Notes: generated by a model not told the origin, from the letters alone. A DNA stretch of 34,924 nt from Thoreauomyces humboldtii (GCA_027596035.1 JADGJA010000165.1:1-34924), one strand, 5' to 3'. Shown: positions 1-10,722, numbered from the stretch's first letter. Translations and numbers: made by a program.

Positions 1-760
1 GACGTGGACTCGTTGCGGTTCCTTTGCTGAGCGGATCTCCTCGTACCTTCGGGCATGGACATTGTGATGAAAGTGTTGTGTGAGGGTGAGGGGTGTGAGT
101 GTGGGAAAATGGAATGCGAAGGAGGGAGATGGGGAAGAGAAAAAAGTAAATGACGCAGCCGCCAAAAAAAACCAAAGGGTCCTGGCGCCACGCCCAACAC
201 TTGTCGTCGTCATACAAACGTCTGGGAAAAGTGGACTTACCCTGGGGGAGGAGGGCGTATAAAAGCGTGCGCACGAGCTCCCAAACATCGCTCAGGATGG
301 ATCGGGGATTGATGGCAGACCATCGACAAATGACATGACACGATTGCGCGTACGCGGGGAGGTGATTACAGGGAGTCGAGAAGGGATAGGAAGTCAGGCA
401 GAGACTGCGTGCGCACGAGCTCCCAAACATCGCTCAAGATGGATCGGGGAATGGATGGCAGACCATCGACAAATGACATGACACGATTACGCGTACGCGG
501 GGAGGTGATTACAGGGAGTCGAGAACGAATAGGAAGTGAGGCAGAGACTGCCTGGTCAGCAGGCGTGGGGTACGCCGTACGCTCGACATGTGCATACGAT
601 CAGAGCTGCGCCGGATGGAGGTACTCGCAGCTATCACCGAGGAAGCAGTATCCCCTCGGAAAAAACCTGCAGTGAATCTTTCTCTTCCAATGATCGGAAC
701 GCTGGGCACCCCGGCGTTGACGACGCTCCCCTCGGCGCTGCCGACCGTGTCCTTTTTGGG
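1..760. other. Spacer beyond the PNUTS-like gene
   Basis: I recognise no gene here. Short open frames occur on both strands, but none resembles a known protein or splices into a longer frame. The stretch holds a 142-bp tandem duplication, listed separately, immediately preceded by a TATA-like GTATAAAAG at about 257-265. The stop codon of the PNUTS-like gene lies at 761-763, so the right end of this stretch is probably its 3' untranslated region. Confidence 0.5.
265..549. repeat. 142-bp tandem duplication, two copies
   Basis: Copy 1 runs from about 265 to 406 and copy 2 from about 407 to 549. Both start GCGTGCGCACGAGCTCCC and both end near GGCAGAGACTGC. They differ by a handful of substitutions and one inserted base in copy 2, so the duplication looks fairly recent. 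A TATA-like box sits directly before copy 1. No convincing open frame crosses both copies, so I read it as a noncoding duplication. Confidence 0.85.
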
Positions 761-3385
761 CTATCGAACTGCCGCTTGCACCCCTTGAGCGTGGTTGGCG
801 AGGGTTGCTGGAGCCAGGGGTCGGACTATCCCATTCACTGCGGCCTGGCGTAGGTCAAAGTCTCGCTTTGCGAGATTGCTTGTACGGAGAGAAGAATGGA
901 GTAGGAGCACCGCTAGTAGTTTCGCATCCTTCAGTTGCTCGGTAGTGACGTTGTAAGTGTTCTCCTGCGGGCTAATGAAAGATGAGGAACGGGTTGGGCT
1001 TTCGTGAGAGGCACGATGAATGGCAGTCTTACCAGCACATCCCTCAGGCTCGTATTCAGTGGAGTGAAGCTGCACTTTTCATATGTAAACTCGACAGGGC
1101 TTTCCGGGATCCTCCGATCCGGAAAGCATGTAGCTTCCGAACTCGTACGGCCCCGTCTTTCCTGTGCGAGTTCCTCAGCAAGTTCCTCCCGCTGTCGACC
1201 ATCCCAATCCTGGGTGCCGACCGGCCTCTTCCACCTGTGGGGCGTGCTCGCCGAGAGTCGTAGTAATTAGTCAAAGGCAAATCCCATGGACTTTGGTCTG
1301 CCTTGTGTAGAAGTCTCGTTTCGCGAAGTTGTTGATACGGAGAGGAAATCAATGTGGGAGCACCGCCGCTAGCTTTGCTTACTCCGGGTTCACGATAGTA
1401 GGATTGAGTATAATCTTCTGCACACTAGTGGAAGATAAATGACCGGGGAATCAATCGTTCAACCCTTGACAGAAAAGAAAGCCTTACCACCACATTTCGC
1501 AAGATTGCTTTCGGTGGAATAACGAATCTGTGTCGTCCATGAGGAGGCTCGATAGAGTTTTCTGTGATCTGGCAATCCGAAAAGTGCGTGGCCATCGAAG
1601 TCGTATGAGGTCGCTCTTCCTGTGTTGGTTCCTTCCATGATTGCTAGTGAAACATTTGAGCAACTGATTGATCTTTCGTGGAAACTATGGTCATGAAAAA
1701 CCTTACTTGCACATCCCAAGGAATAGTTTTCGGTGGAATGACGAAGCTGTATCCTTCGTACGGAGGCTCGATCGGACTGTCTGGGATTTGGCGATCCGAA
1801 AAGTACGTGACCTTCATACTCATACGATCTCGTTCTTCCTGTGCAGGGCCCTCGGTTGATCTTTCGCCCCATGTGTATCGAACATCCGAAGAGATGACTA
1901 CGAAGAGTCGCTTGAAATTTGGGTAGTTGTGGAAGGGACTAATCCGAAACCTCACTTACCGCATGGCTGAATCCAGTTCTTCTTGACTCGGGTTTTGGGA
2001 ACTTCGAATTCACGGAGGTCCTCTAGCAAGGACCCGACTCTGGCTGCGAGGCATGAAGGTTGGGATTGCAATGTCGGGAGGCCTCGCAGTGGCGGGCATA
2101 TCGCGACCAGTTCTTCAACTTCTTCCGCCGTCCCGCTGGATGAGTCCGTGGAACAACGACTAGACGGTCGACACTTTGATGGAGCTGCATTGGGAACTCG
2201 AATCTTGGTAGCGGTGGAGCGAGCGGGAATCGCCTTTGTTGCGGCTAGCAGAGAAGAGCTTGGTTTGGGAGGGTGCGGTGGAGGCGGCGATGGAGTAGCA
2301 AGTTTTGCTTTGATTTTCGCTAGGGTGACCGGCGGCGCTGCCTTCTTGCTGTAGGGCCGGGCAATTCCGGGTGGCGCGACAGTCCCCTTCTTGCGGATCA
2401 AGGTCTCGTCCAGAGAGGCTCTCCTCTGTTGCTTGTTACTTGAAGCATTCTTAAAGTCCGCTGCTTGTAAATGGACATCCGCTTCACTCTTCCTCTTTTT
2501 GGGTGCGGAGGTTGCATCTGCGCGGTCGGTCTTAGTAGTGTCGGCGAGGCATCGCCATTTGTCCATGACTCGGCGTGCCGCATTCTGGAGATCTGGACAG
2601 GCATCAGCTTTGTATCTCGAGTCAATGAGAGAGTGCAGCCTACCCGCATTGGAAGACGTCGAATAGTGTTTGACCACCTTTCCAGTCTTAACTTTCACGA
2701 GTTCTTGAATCTCGACAGGCAATTCTAGCAGTAGCTGCATGGCCTGGAGCGTCACCGTCGAAACCATTGAATTCCCAAGGCAGTCCCTTGCTTGCAGAAG
2801 CATGGTTGTAACGAGCCTGAGACCTTCATGTTCGAGGAAGCTAACAGGATGTTCAAAGCCCAGGTAACATCACCATACCAGCTATGTTCGACGTACCATT
2901 TGAGAGTCACCCGGTTTGCGCCCGTAATTACGGACAACACCACAGAGCGATCGGGCCACTCTGACCGCGACACGGCCAACCTGTAGAAACCTGGAACAGC
3001 TTCCAGGTTGACTTTACTTTTGTCATCGAGAAAGGGTCGCAAAAGATCGTGAATCGAAGGTTGTTCCGCCTGATTGCCGACAGGTCAGCGGAAAGTTACG
3101 CTAAACCGTGTTAAGCGTTTTTCAGGTCCACAGAACCACCTTTACAGATGGTACAGGCGATATCGCTGCTTTCTGGTACACCTGGGAGATCTGAGCAAGA
3201 AGGCTTTGAACATGAGCCGAATCGACTGCCGATAAACCGTTCGCCGGAGGCGTGGGAGGAAAGTTGGCGAGAAGAGGCACGGGCAGCGCTCCCGTTAGGT
3301 GTAAGCTGACTGGTAACGATAAAACGGAACCAGCTGGTTGCAAAAATGGGAGAGCGAGTGAGGGCGTGGCAGGAAACCTGATGCC
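761..3385 (-). CDS. PNUTS-like TFIIS N-terminal (LW) domain protein
   Basis: This spliced gene probably encodes a nuclear transcription or phosphatase-scaffold protein. Proposed exons: about 3385-3140 (5' end unresolved), 3069-2879, 2840-1960, 1897-1707, 1619-1488, 1161-1033 and 964-761; all junction phases agree. The second and third exons form an LW/TFIIS-N helical bundle. It opens with HDLLRPFLDDKSKV, continues with FLEHEGLRLV and LLELPVEIQELVKVKTGK, and ends DKWRCLAD. The order matches the N-terminus of PNUTS (PPP1R10), a PP1 regulator. A basic, Pro/Ser-rich linker follows. The next three exons are homologous to each other and centre on the pattern VTYFSDRQIPDSPIEPP. The last exon encodes a helical tail (TTEQLKDAKLLAVLLLHSS). 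The LW domain is well supported. Assignment to PNUTS rather than another LW protein is inferred. The start codon was not found, and an upstream exon is likely. Confidence 0.6.
1033..1161 (-). other. Tandem exon C, 129 nt, phase 0-0
   Basis: The block is bounded by GCACAG|GAAAGACG and GATGTGCTG|gtaaga and holds 43 codons, one fewer than B. It shares F-PD-RIPESPVE, YEKCSF and the SLRDV ending with exons A and B but is more diverged. It lies about 455 bp beyond exon B, and its following intron leads in phase 0 into the terminal exon at 964-761. Confidence 0.5.
1298..1400 (-). pseudogene. Diverged copy of the PNUTS-like terminal exon, with stops
   Basis: This stretch aligns with the terminal exon at 964-761, especially over about 1298-1380 against 855-935 (shared tagcgg-ggtgctcc, tctctccgta, gcgaaacgagact). 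A possible acceptor, GTGTGCAG, precedes it. Read in the homologous frame it stops after about a dozen codons, and a second stop follows. With exon B it forms one copy of a tandem duplication of period about 445-455 bp; exon C plus the intact terminal exon form the other copy. It could be a dead relic or an alternative short C-terminus. Confidence 0.45.
1488..1619 (-). other. Tandem exon B, 132 nt, phase 0-0
   Basis: The exon-like block is bounded by CACAG|GAAGAGCG and GTGGTG|gtaagg and holds exactly 44 codons. It aligns with exon A over its full length: EER start, FSD-Q-I, SIEPP and RFVIPPKAI are shared. It is in phase 0 at both ends, so it can be inserted or skipped without frame change. Confidence 0.5.
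1707..1897 (-). other. Tandem exon A of the PNUTS-like gene
   Basis: This proposed 191-nt exon completes the phase-1 codon left by the LW exon and ends in phase 0 at GATGTGCAA|gtaagg. Its last 44 codons, from GAAGAGCG onwards, are homologous to exons B and C. Key residues are VTYFSD, RQIPDSPIEPP, YEGYSF and VIPPKTI. A CAG directly before GAAGAGCG could serve as an internal acceptor, making this exon exactly equivalent to the 132-nt B copy. The pattern EE-x-x-R-(x)n-V-x-Y-F faintly recalls the stretch after the PP1-docking RVxF motif of PNUTS; that reading is speculative. Confidence 0.55.
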
Positions 3386-4185
3386 GGGGGTTGATGTTGG
3401 AGAGCAGACCAGCTATTGCCAAGGAAGCGTAAACGTTCAGCAGATACACTCCGTTGAGGCTCGACGCAACCACAAGACCTGTTTCTCGAGAACCTCGGCA
3501 TCTTTCCTATCTTTCATCTGTATTGTGGTCCCGAATTTCCCGCTTTTCACGGGATCAGTATGCCTTGTACTGACAGCCCGGCCTGGAATAAGATGAAAAG
3601 AGATGGCGACATAAGACAAACTTTGCAACGCCCACTAAACTTATTTCGCAGATAGATTGAACCATCGGCACGTTGATTTAGGGTGGAATCCATGTTCTGA
3701 GTCAGGGTTGCAAAGGAATCTTACCGCTCATGCCCTGTGACTCCGTTTGGTATGTGGGGCAAAAAGTTCGACTGGGTGCGACGAATGCTTTAGGACTGCA
3801 ATCTCTCCACTTGAGTTCCGAGACTCTTGACACCTAATGATCTTCTCGATGCTGCTTTGAGGCTCTGGATCTCAGGAGAAGTGACGCCGGCGCCGTCGTT
3901 GCTGGTTTAGTCAAAGGGTCAGTCGGGTGAACTGGAATGGAGATTTGAAGCGGTTCAGCGTCAAGGCTCACGGCGCTGGTTTTCGGCAGGGTAAAATGGA
4001 GACTCGACACTCGACATGGACCCCAGTTCAAGGGGACGGTACATTAGGTCATCAAGCTAATGCCCACAACCTGAACAGCCGTATTGTACGTGGAGACTTC
4101 TTTCTGCTATTTCTTGATCTAGGTAACTTGATTGACATAAAATCCATATACAATGAGGGAGAAGGTAGAAAAGGACTATGTACAA
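3386..4185. other. Spacer between PNUTS-like gene and phosphatase
   Basis: About 0.8 kb without a gene I can name. On the minus strand it must contain the promoter, and perhaps one or more 5' exons, of the PNUTS-like gene; an open minus frame at 3834-4031, rich in Pro, Thr and Ala, is a candidate but has no recognisable content. The right end is the 3' flank of the phosphatase. Confidence 0.4.
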
Positions 4186-6422
4186 TCACGTATGCGACGG
4201 GTAATGCTTGACGGTCGTTCTGGCTTGGACATCGCCTTCGGATGGTACGTCCAGCCTGCAAGCGGCAACAATAATGAGTAAGAGAATCGAAAGATGTCGT
4301 GGCAGTCATTGGGAAAACTTACCTTGCGAGCTTTGCCGTGATGGCATCAACGTCCAGGTCCATCTGGCGTATAATGAACTTTCCAATTTCCGTGTTCTCG
4401 ATGTTGCCGCGGAGTTGCTCAGCGTTGTGACCGTACGCGTACTGGTTTTGAGGGAAAGAAGGAACAGTCGTTTCATCAGCTTATGTTTGGTCCAAGCAAG
4501 AAAACGAGTGATCCTCACTAGGTTCACATCGACGGCAGAGTGTCCGTGCGTGGCCCATCCGAGGACCGCACGACGGCTTTGTGCGCGACCAAGGTAAAGA
4601 ATCGTGTCTTCGTAGCTGAGGCCCTTGGCGGTGACGCTCTTGATCTCTGCGGCGGTTGGGTCTTGGATGTCAAGCCAGTCATGGAACACAGTCTGGTTGA
4701 CGAAGGCTCGCAGCTCCGAGGAAGTTCCCGTGAAGTTGGTAATGAGGGGTGCAATGCTGAAATGATTGAGAGAGAAAGGGATTGAAATAAGCTCTCGCGA
4801 TTACCTGCCTGATGCAAACAAGACTATGCTTCGAAGTAACTTACACTTCGATGGAACGTTTGACATTGACGAGCGCCTGGGGTCGCCACTCATACGGGTC
4901 AGGGTAGACATGCTCATCAAGCTGGTAGCCAACGGACAGGCCACCAGTCTCATGGTCTGAGACAGAAATCATAACAGTGCCCGGGTTCTCGTCGACGTAA
5001 GCCATAACAGCTGCGACAGTGTCCTGGTATGCCAAGATCTCACGAACGTGAGCAGCAGGGTCGTTACTAGAGGATATACGAGATGTCAGTGCACTTAAAC
5101 CGCGGGAAATGGACAGATGGGTGCTTACTTGTGAGCGGCCATGTCGATGCGGCTTCCCTCAACCATGAGGAAGAATCCCTTCTCGTTCTCCTCCGAGAGG
5201 GTAAGGATATCCAGGGCTTTCACGGTCATGTCCTTTAACGAGGGCTCAATTAGGTCATTCCGGTCAATCTCAAAAGCTGTAACAGAAGGTAAGCGAAGAT
5301 CTTAAGAAGTGGACAGCAAATTTCTCGTGGTACCCATATGATCCTCGGTGAACAGGTTGAGGAAGGGAAGCCTACAATTTGTGATGAGTGACATAAGTCT
5401 CAAAGATTCCTCATAACGACACCTACAAGATGCTAGCTGGGTCAAGAGCGTCGAAAATGCTTCTGTCCGAGGGTCCCACATGCCATCCCGACTCCTGCGC
5501 CAATGCATAGACGTTGGTGTCGTCGCTCCTGCAGCTACCGGCCTCGCTGTTGGGCTTGAAGAAGCAGCTCCCACCGCCGAACATGAGATCAACGGATCTG
5601 CCGAGGGTGTAGTTGCCGATTTCGTGAAGTGCGATTTCGTCCTCAAGGGTTCTGCTGTCGGCATGGGCGGCAAAACACGCAGGGGTAGCTAAGAAAAGTG
5701 GCTTAGTATGAGGGTTGACCGGGCGACATTGAGTCCGCCTGATTCCTACCATGCGTTACTCGAGAAGTAACAACCAATCCGGTGAGGTATCCCTTATCTT
5801 TCGCAGATTCCAGAACCGTTCCGCAAGGCTTATGCTCGGGATTCTTTATGGAACAGTGTGTCAGTCTGCCCTGACTTGATCTACAGTCTTAGCCCCAGAA
5901 CATACCACGCCGATCGCCCCGTTGTAAGTCTTGATCCCACAAGCGTAAGCCGTTGCACCGGCAGCCGAGTCGGTAACGAAGCTGTCCGAACTTCGGGTTC
6001 GTGCAGCGCCGACTGCAGAACCGAGAGAGATTAGGTTGCTGCCATCGGAGGTTCCCTCACACACAAAAAGAACCGATACCCAGGATCGTGTCGAGAGGTA
6101 ACTGGTGGCTCTCTGGAACATCGTGCGTGTACTGGTAATAGTTGCGAGCGAGGGTTTCGGAAGCTGGTCCGAATCCGTCCGAAATCATGAGGATGACATT
6201 CGGCTTCCTATTCTTGTTGCGATCACCCTTGTGCCTTGTGGTGAAGAAGAAGCCAGCGACGGTGAAGGCGACAAGAAGAAGGAATGCGATGCCGAAGGCG
6301 ATGAGGATAGTCCTTCTGCGCCGGTGGTAGGTGCTCAGCCTGTCTTGCTGAGCGACCCTGCCGAGGAGAGGGTCCGAGCTCGTCGGCTCTGCGGCGGGGA
6401 GAAGGGGTTCCTGGTCGGACAT
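4186..6422 (-). CDS. PHO8: Vacuolar-type alkaline phosphatase
   Basis: The gene encodes a repressible alkaline phosphatase of the yeast Pho8 kind, a metal-dependent phosphomonoesterase acting in the vacuole lumen. Ten exons fit: 6422-6080, 6012-5906, 5843-5750, 5688-5427, 5371-5334, 5276-5129, 5066-4845, 4756-4519, 4441-4323 and 4255-4186. Phases agree throughout and give 546 aa, close to Pho8. After a short cytosolic tail (MSDQEPLLP) comes one hydrophobic anchor (LIAFGIAFLLLVAFTVAGFF), as in type II vacuolar enzymes. Catalytic landmarks follow: NVILMISDGFG (metal Asp), VTDSAAGATAYACG (nucleophile Ser), VEGSRIDMAAH, SVSDHETGG and WATHGHSAVDV (metal His). The start at 6422 is the ATG nearest the conserved part; an upstream in-frame ATG at 6497 would only add a low-complexity leader. 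The short exon 5371-5334 is the least certain. Confidence 0.93.
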
Positions 6423-6749
6423 GGCTACCCTACGATCGACGATGGAAAGACCAGATGGAACTCGGAGATCGTTATGCCTATCTATACCTTCCGCCACGTC
6501 GAGACCGGGTGAGGATTGTGCGATGGGCGGTGCGAGGTGTGTGAAATGTCAGAAGTCTTCGTCATGACGGTCGATCGTTCTAAATTGAATGGCTGTGATC
6601 TGCGCAATAAACCCACATCGGGCTTTATGAGCGATTCACCTACAGGCATTCCTCATTCCACCCAGGGCTCCCCGCAGTCGTGAGACCCACCCACTCTCCC
6701 AAGCGTCTCTTACAATAGTGCTGGGCGAGGCTCATAGGGTTTGGCCACC
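6423..6749. promoter_or_regulatory. Bidirectional spacer, phosphatase and PRP18
   Basis: The two start codons face away from each other across 327 bp, so this stretch must hold both promoters and both 5' untranslated regions. No clear TATA box is visible. A pyrimidine-rich CCCACTCTCCC block lies about 60 nt before the PRP18 start. Confidence 0.5.
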
Positions 6750-8090
6750 ATGGATATCCTCAAGGTAAGGATAGGTAGCGGTTGTGTCTCTCCGAAACTT
6801 GTTCACTCGAGCAATGATGTTCGCAGGCCGAGCTGGCAAAGCAAAAAGCTGCCCTCGCAGAAGCGAAGGCGAAAGGGGCAGGGACATCCGCGACGGGACC
6901 CAAAAAGTATCTGAAAAGAGGAGAGCTGGAGAAGCAGCGTGAAGAGCAATACCGCATCGAGCAGGAAAAGTTGGAGCAGTCTCGCCGCGAAAGGCAAGCG
7001 CGACGAGATGCTGAAGTTGCGATCGCACGAGGAGGAGCAACAGCTGGAACCAACAGCGGCACCACCTCTTCTCCAAATCGCAACGCGTCAACCGCCGAAA
7101 GTCGGAAAGCGGATTCCGCTGCCGGAAAGAATCAGGACGGAGGGGAGACGGCGGGACCTCACGACGATGACGACAATGCAGACGGATCGAACGAAGCGGT
7201 CGACTACGACATTGCTGAATCCGAGCTCGTCCGTCGGTTTCGTGCGCGAGAGCAACCGATCCGTCTGTTCGGAGAGACAAACAAGCAACGGATGCGACGA
7301 CTTCGTCTCGTGGAAGGAAGTGAGGAGCGAACAGAGGGTCAACGCAACGACTTCCGTGCTGCGATGGCCGCCACGGATCAGGACATCGTGAACGACAACT
7401 TGAAGCGGAAAGCTTCGATGACGGAGGGCGCGGACGGAGACGAGGAGGAGGTGGATCAGTACTCGCGAAAGAAGAGTTCCAGGGAGACGGAGCGCGAACT
7501 GGTTGACACGACTGTCCTAACGGCCGACCTTCTTGCTGCCGATCCGGATCGAGTGCATACGCTTTTGTCGGTGTATTTCAAACGCGTGCTTCGCGAGTGG
7601 GAACGATCGCTCGACGCGCGTCCCGAGGACGTGAAGCGTAGCGTTCAAGGCAGGCTCGCGGCCGCTACGGCGGGACAAACGGCAGAGTACATGCGACCTT
7701 TCTTCAAACAGCTCAAGAAGCGTCAGCTTCAACCCGACGTCCTCGCTCGCGTGACGGAAATCGCCAAGCTGATGCAAGATAGGGAGTACTTGCAAGCCAA
7801 CGACTCGTACTTGCGGCTTTCGATCGGGAACGCGCCATGGCCCATCGGAGTCACCATGGTTGGTAAGTGAAACATCGACAGATCCAGGGCTCATCATCAA
7901 CTGCGTCCTCATGATCTTTCTTTTCCTAGGTATCCACGAGCGAAGTGCCCGCGAAAAGATTTTCTCATCCCAAGTTGCCCACGTTCTCAACGACGAAGCT
8001 CAGCGAAAGTGGATTCAGTCCATCAAGCGGCTCATGACCTTTGCACAAACAAAGTGGCCCCCAGATGATCACGCAAAACGTGTCGGTTGA
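6750..8090 (+). CDS. PRP18: Pre-mRNA splicing factor Prp18
   Basis: Prp18 is a U5-associated factor that acts in the second catalytic step of nuclear pre-mRNA splicing. Three exons fit: 6750-6764, 6827-7862 and 7930-8090, giving 403 aa. The ATG sits in a strong CCACCATGG context and the first exon encodes only MDILK. The N-terminal part holds a charged helix, then the splicing-factor motif ([19 protein letters not shown]) found in Prp4/Prp18 family proteins. The C-terminal five-helix Prp18 domain runs from about [17 protein letters not shown] through the conserved loop [36 protein letters not shown] to the end ([18 protein letters not shown]). The last intron splits the conserved loop, and joining restores [11 protein letters not shown], which supports the splice. 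Length is typical for fungal and animal Prp18, longer than the yeast protein. Confidence 0.96.
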
Positions 8091-8690
8091 GAACTTTAAT
8101 ACGATAACGCTATGGTTCTATGGTATACCCGACCCTGGTCAGCCGACTGAGAATGTCATGGAGAGCGGTGGGTTGGCTTGTCTGACGTCCCGCTCTAGGT
8201 GATCAGTCTAAAAGCGGGATTGATCCAAGCGGTCGGATCGGGTGTCAACCGCAAGCATCCTGCCATGGTCTGAGCGGTTCCAACTGTTGCTCTCAAAGTT
8301 TTCCAAATCTGCTCAGAAGTGTCTCTGAACCGAGACTTTCATCTGGTCTGTTTGTTATGTTCTCAGTGTGAGTGCGTGTGTGTGAGTGCGAAGTGTGGCT
8401 GACTCATTCCCCGTGACGTGATGAAGCCTGTGTCAACTCTCCCTGCCATTGGCAGTTGCCGTTGCCCCATACCTCAAAAGCAATTCGAATTTGGTAGCAA
8501 GTCCTCATAACAACACTTGCTAGCACCGCAGCAAACGGCTTCAGAGTAGACTTTCCTCGTATCTCATCGGTCCAGTCGGGAAACCTTCCTTTGCGCAGTC
8601 CGAGTTCACGCCACTCCGCCGCCGACACTCCGCCCTAGTCCTCACTCACCATTCACCTCACCTCATAACTGCGAAGGACTTCCTTTCACG
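8091..8690. other. Spacer between PRP18 and the NIPA gene
   Basis: Six hundred bases with no gene seen. A TG-rich tract (GTGTGAGTGCGTGTGTGTGAGTG) lies near 8365-8390. The last 60 bases before the start at 8691 are rich in CTCAC and CT, typical of a fungal 5' leader. Confidence 0.4.
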
Positions 8691-10559
8691 ATGTCGGCCG
8701 ACGAACCCTTCTTCCAAAACACTTCCACTCAAGACGTACTATTCAACTTCACAATCGGAGCGTCCGTCTCCCTCGTTGCGTCGGCACTCTCCTCCCTGGG
8801 CGTGAACCTCCAGGCGGCGTCCCTCCGTCGTTCCAGGGAACAAAATCTTTTGGTTGGAGAGATCGACGGACTGTCCTTCTCCATCGACGACGAGGACGAT
8901 GACGTGGCGGGGAGGAGCTACGGTCAGCGTGGAGCTGGGAAAGCGGGTCCGAGCAGTCCTGTGGAGAGCTCGGCTGAAAGAGGAGGGAAAGCGTTCGGAG
9001 ACAACGTCGGGGTTGGTGGGGGTGGAGCAGGAGGATCGTCTTCCTCTCGTTCCTCCGCGAAGGGAGGGATGGCGGCTGCTGCTGGGAGAAGGCAGAGGTT
9101 CATCAAAAAGTGGCAGAGGTGGCAATGGCATGTCGGTAGGTGCTTTGGACTCTTCCGTGTATCAAGTGTTCGGATGTTGGCTGAACCTTTCGCTTGACCT
9201 TGCCCACCAGGGTTCAGTCTGTACCTCATCTGTCAGCTCTTTGGTTCCGTGATCGCCCTTGGCTTCATGTGGGTTGTACTTCGAGGAATTGCTTAACTCC
9301 GTGGGCTAATTGACTTCGCGTTATCGTTTGGCAGATCTCCCGTGATTCTTGCTCCACTCGGTTCTGCGAGCCTCATCTTCAATGTCGTATTCTCCCGGGT
9401 GTTTCTAGGCACCCGCATCGCCAAGAAGGACTGGGGCGGAACTTTCCTTGTGGTGGTCGGCTGCGCCATCGTTAGCACATTTGGTTCGGGAGGATCCGAG
9501 ACAAGTGAGGGATACAGCCTGGAAACCTATCTATGGGTGGAAACCATTCTCATACAGAACTTCCTTGCGCAGAACAAACCCTCGACGATCTCATCCGTCT
9601 CTTTTCCCGATCAACCTTCATGCTCTACATCACCGTGCAAGCCACCTGCATCCTCGCCGTGTTTGGTCTTGTCAAGTACCTCGAGTACGGAACCGACGTT
9701 CTGAGGTTCTTCCACTTTTTGCGTCGAGGGGCCGCGACGAGAGACGAAACGCGACCCCTGCTTTCTTCGGCAGCGTCATCGTCTGCCAGCATCTCTGTTA
9801 GCAGCGATCCGACCATGCGACACGTCGCCAGGGTCAAAGGAGACCTCATAGGCGCTCTCTACGGCGTCGTGGGTGGCGCTGTGGCGAGCGAGACGTTGCT
9901 TTTGACAAAGAGCGGGTGAGTTCTCAGGATGTTATTTAGTCCCCAATGCTCTCCGAGAGGGAAAGACGGTAGCGCTGACCTACATGGTGAATCACTCCAG
10001 TGTTGAACTCCTGATCGTCTCCATCTTCGACCCACCGCCCACCACCTCCCCTACACCCCACACCATGTTCCCGATCCTCCTCCTCCTGGCCCTCTGCACG
10101 ACCGTCTTCCTCCAGCTCTACAGTCTGAACCGAGGGATGCACCACACGCTACCCACCGTCGTCGTGCCCGTCTTCTACACCTTCTACACCGTCCTCTCCC
10201 TCGCCAACACCCTCGTCTTCATGGACGCGTGGGACACGTACAAGACGCCGGACCTCGCCTGCGTCGGCGGCGGGATGGTCGCCATCGTCGTGGGCGTCGT
10301 GCTGCTCGCCGGGGGCGGGAAGGAGGAAGGGGAAAGGGAGGTACCGGGGGTCGTGGAGGAAGGATACGCGGTTTTGAACCAGCAGCACCAGCAGCAGCAG
10401 CAAGGGGATCAGAGTCTGGCCGCTGTTTTCGGTGGCAGCGGGACTTCCATCACCTCGAGAGAGGGCGGAGGAAGTGGGAGCAGCGAGGAGGACGGTGACG
10501 ATGAAGACGAACGCGCGGCCGTGAGGAGAGGACTCGCGAGCATCAAGAACCGGACGTGA
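8691..10559 (+). CDS. NIPA-family magnesium transporter
   Basis: The product belongs to the NIPA family (DUF803), multi-pass membrane proteins linked to Mg2+ uptake. Five exons fit: 8691-9135, 9211-9268, 9335-9504, 9558-9915 and 10001-10559, giving 529 aa. The first helix (FNFTIGASVSLVASALSSLGVNLQ) carries the family's polar start. After a long loop come SLYLICQLFGSVIALGF, the diagnostic SPVILAPLGSASLIFNVVFS, then KKDWGGTFLVVVGCAIVSTFG with the acidic EQTLDDLIRLF segment after it. Helices continue to the end of the core at GGGMVAIVVGVVLLAGG. Between helices 1 and 2 there is an unusual insert of about 85 residues, acidic then Gly/Ser-rich. The cytosolic tail carries a Gln/His run (near 10380) and an acidic stretch. 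The small exon 9211-9268 was placed by phase and by the restored GFISPVILAP junction. Confidence 0.88.
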
Positions 10560-10722
10560 TCTCAGACGGTCCTTCCATGTTTTCCTTTTTTGGGGTTGGA
10601 CGATGAATTTCAATGTGATACGCGGTCATGAGGTCGTGGTATTATCAAGCAAAAACAAAAAAGAAACTATTCAAACTATGTAGGCGTCGTGCTGCTCGCC
10701 GGGCGCAGAAGCGATGGTTCGT

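Noticed and set aside
1459..1872. Unspliced 137-codon minus-strand gene
   Set aside because: It runs through two donors and an intron. It does not join in phase with the LW-domain exon to the next exons, whereas the alternative frame does through to the terminal exon.
9505..9557. Frameshift in the NIPA gene
   Set aside because: The apparent frame change is explained by a 53-nt intron (gtgagg..catacag) that joins in phase to LPCAEQTLDDLIRLF.
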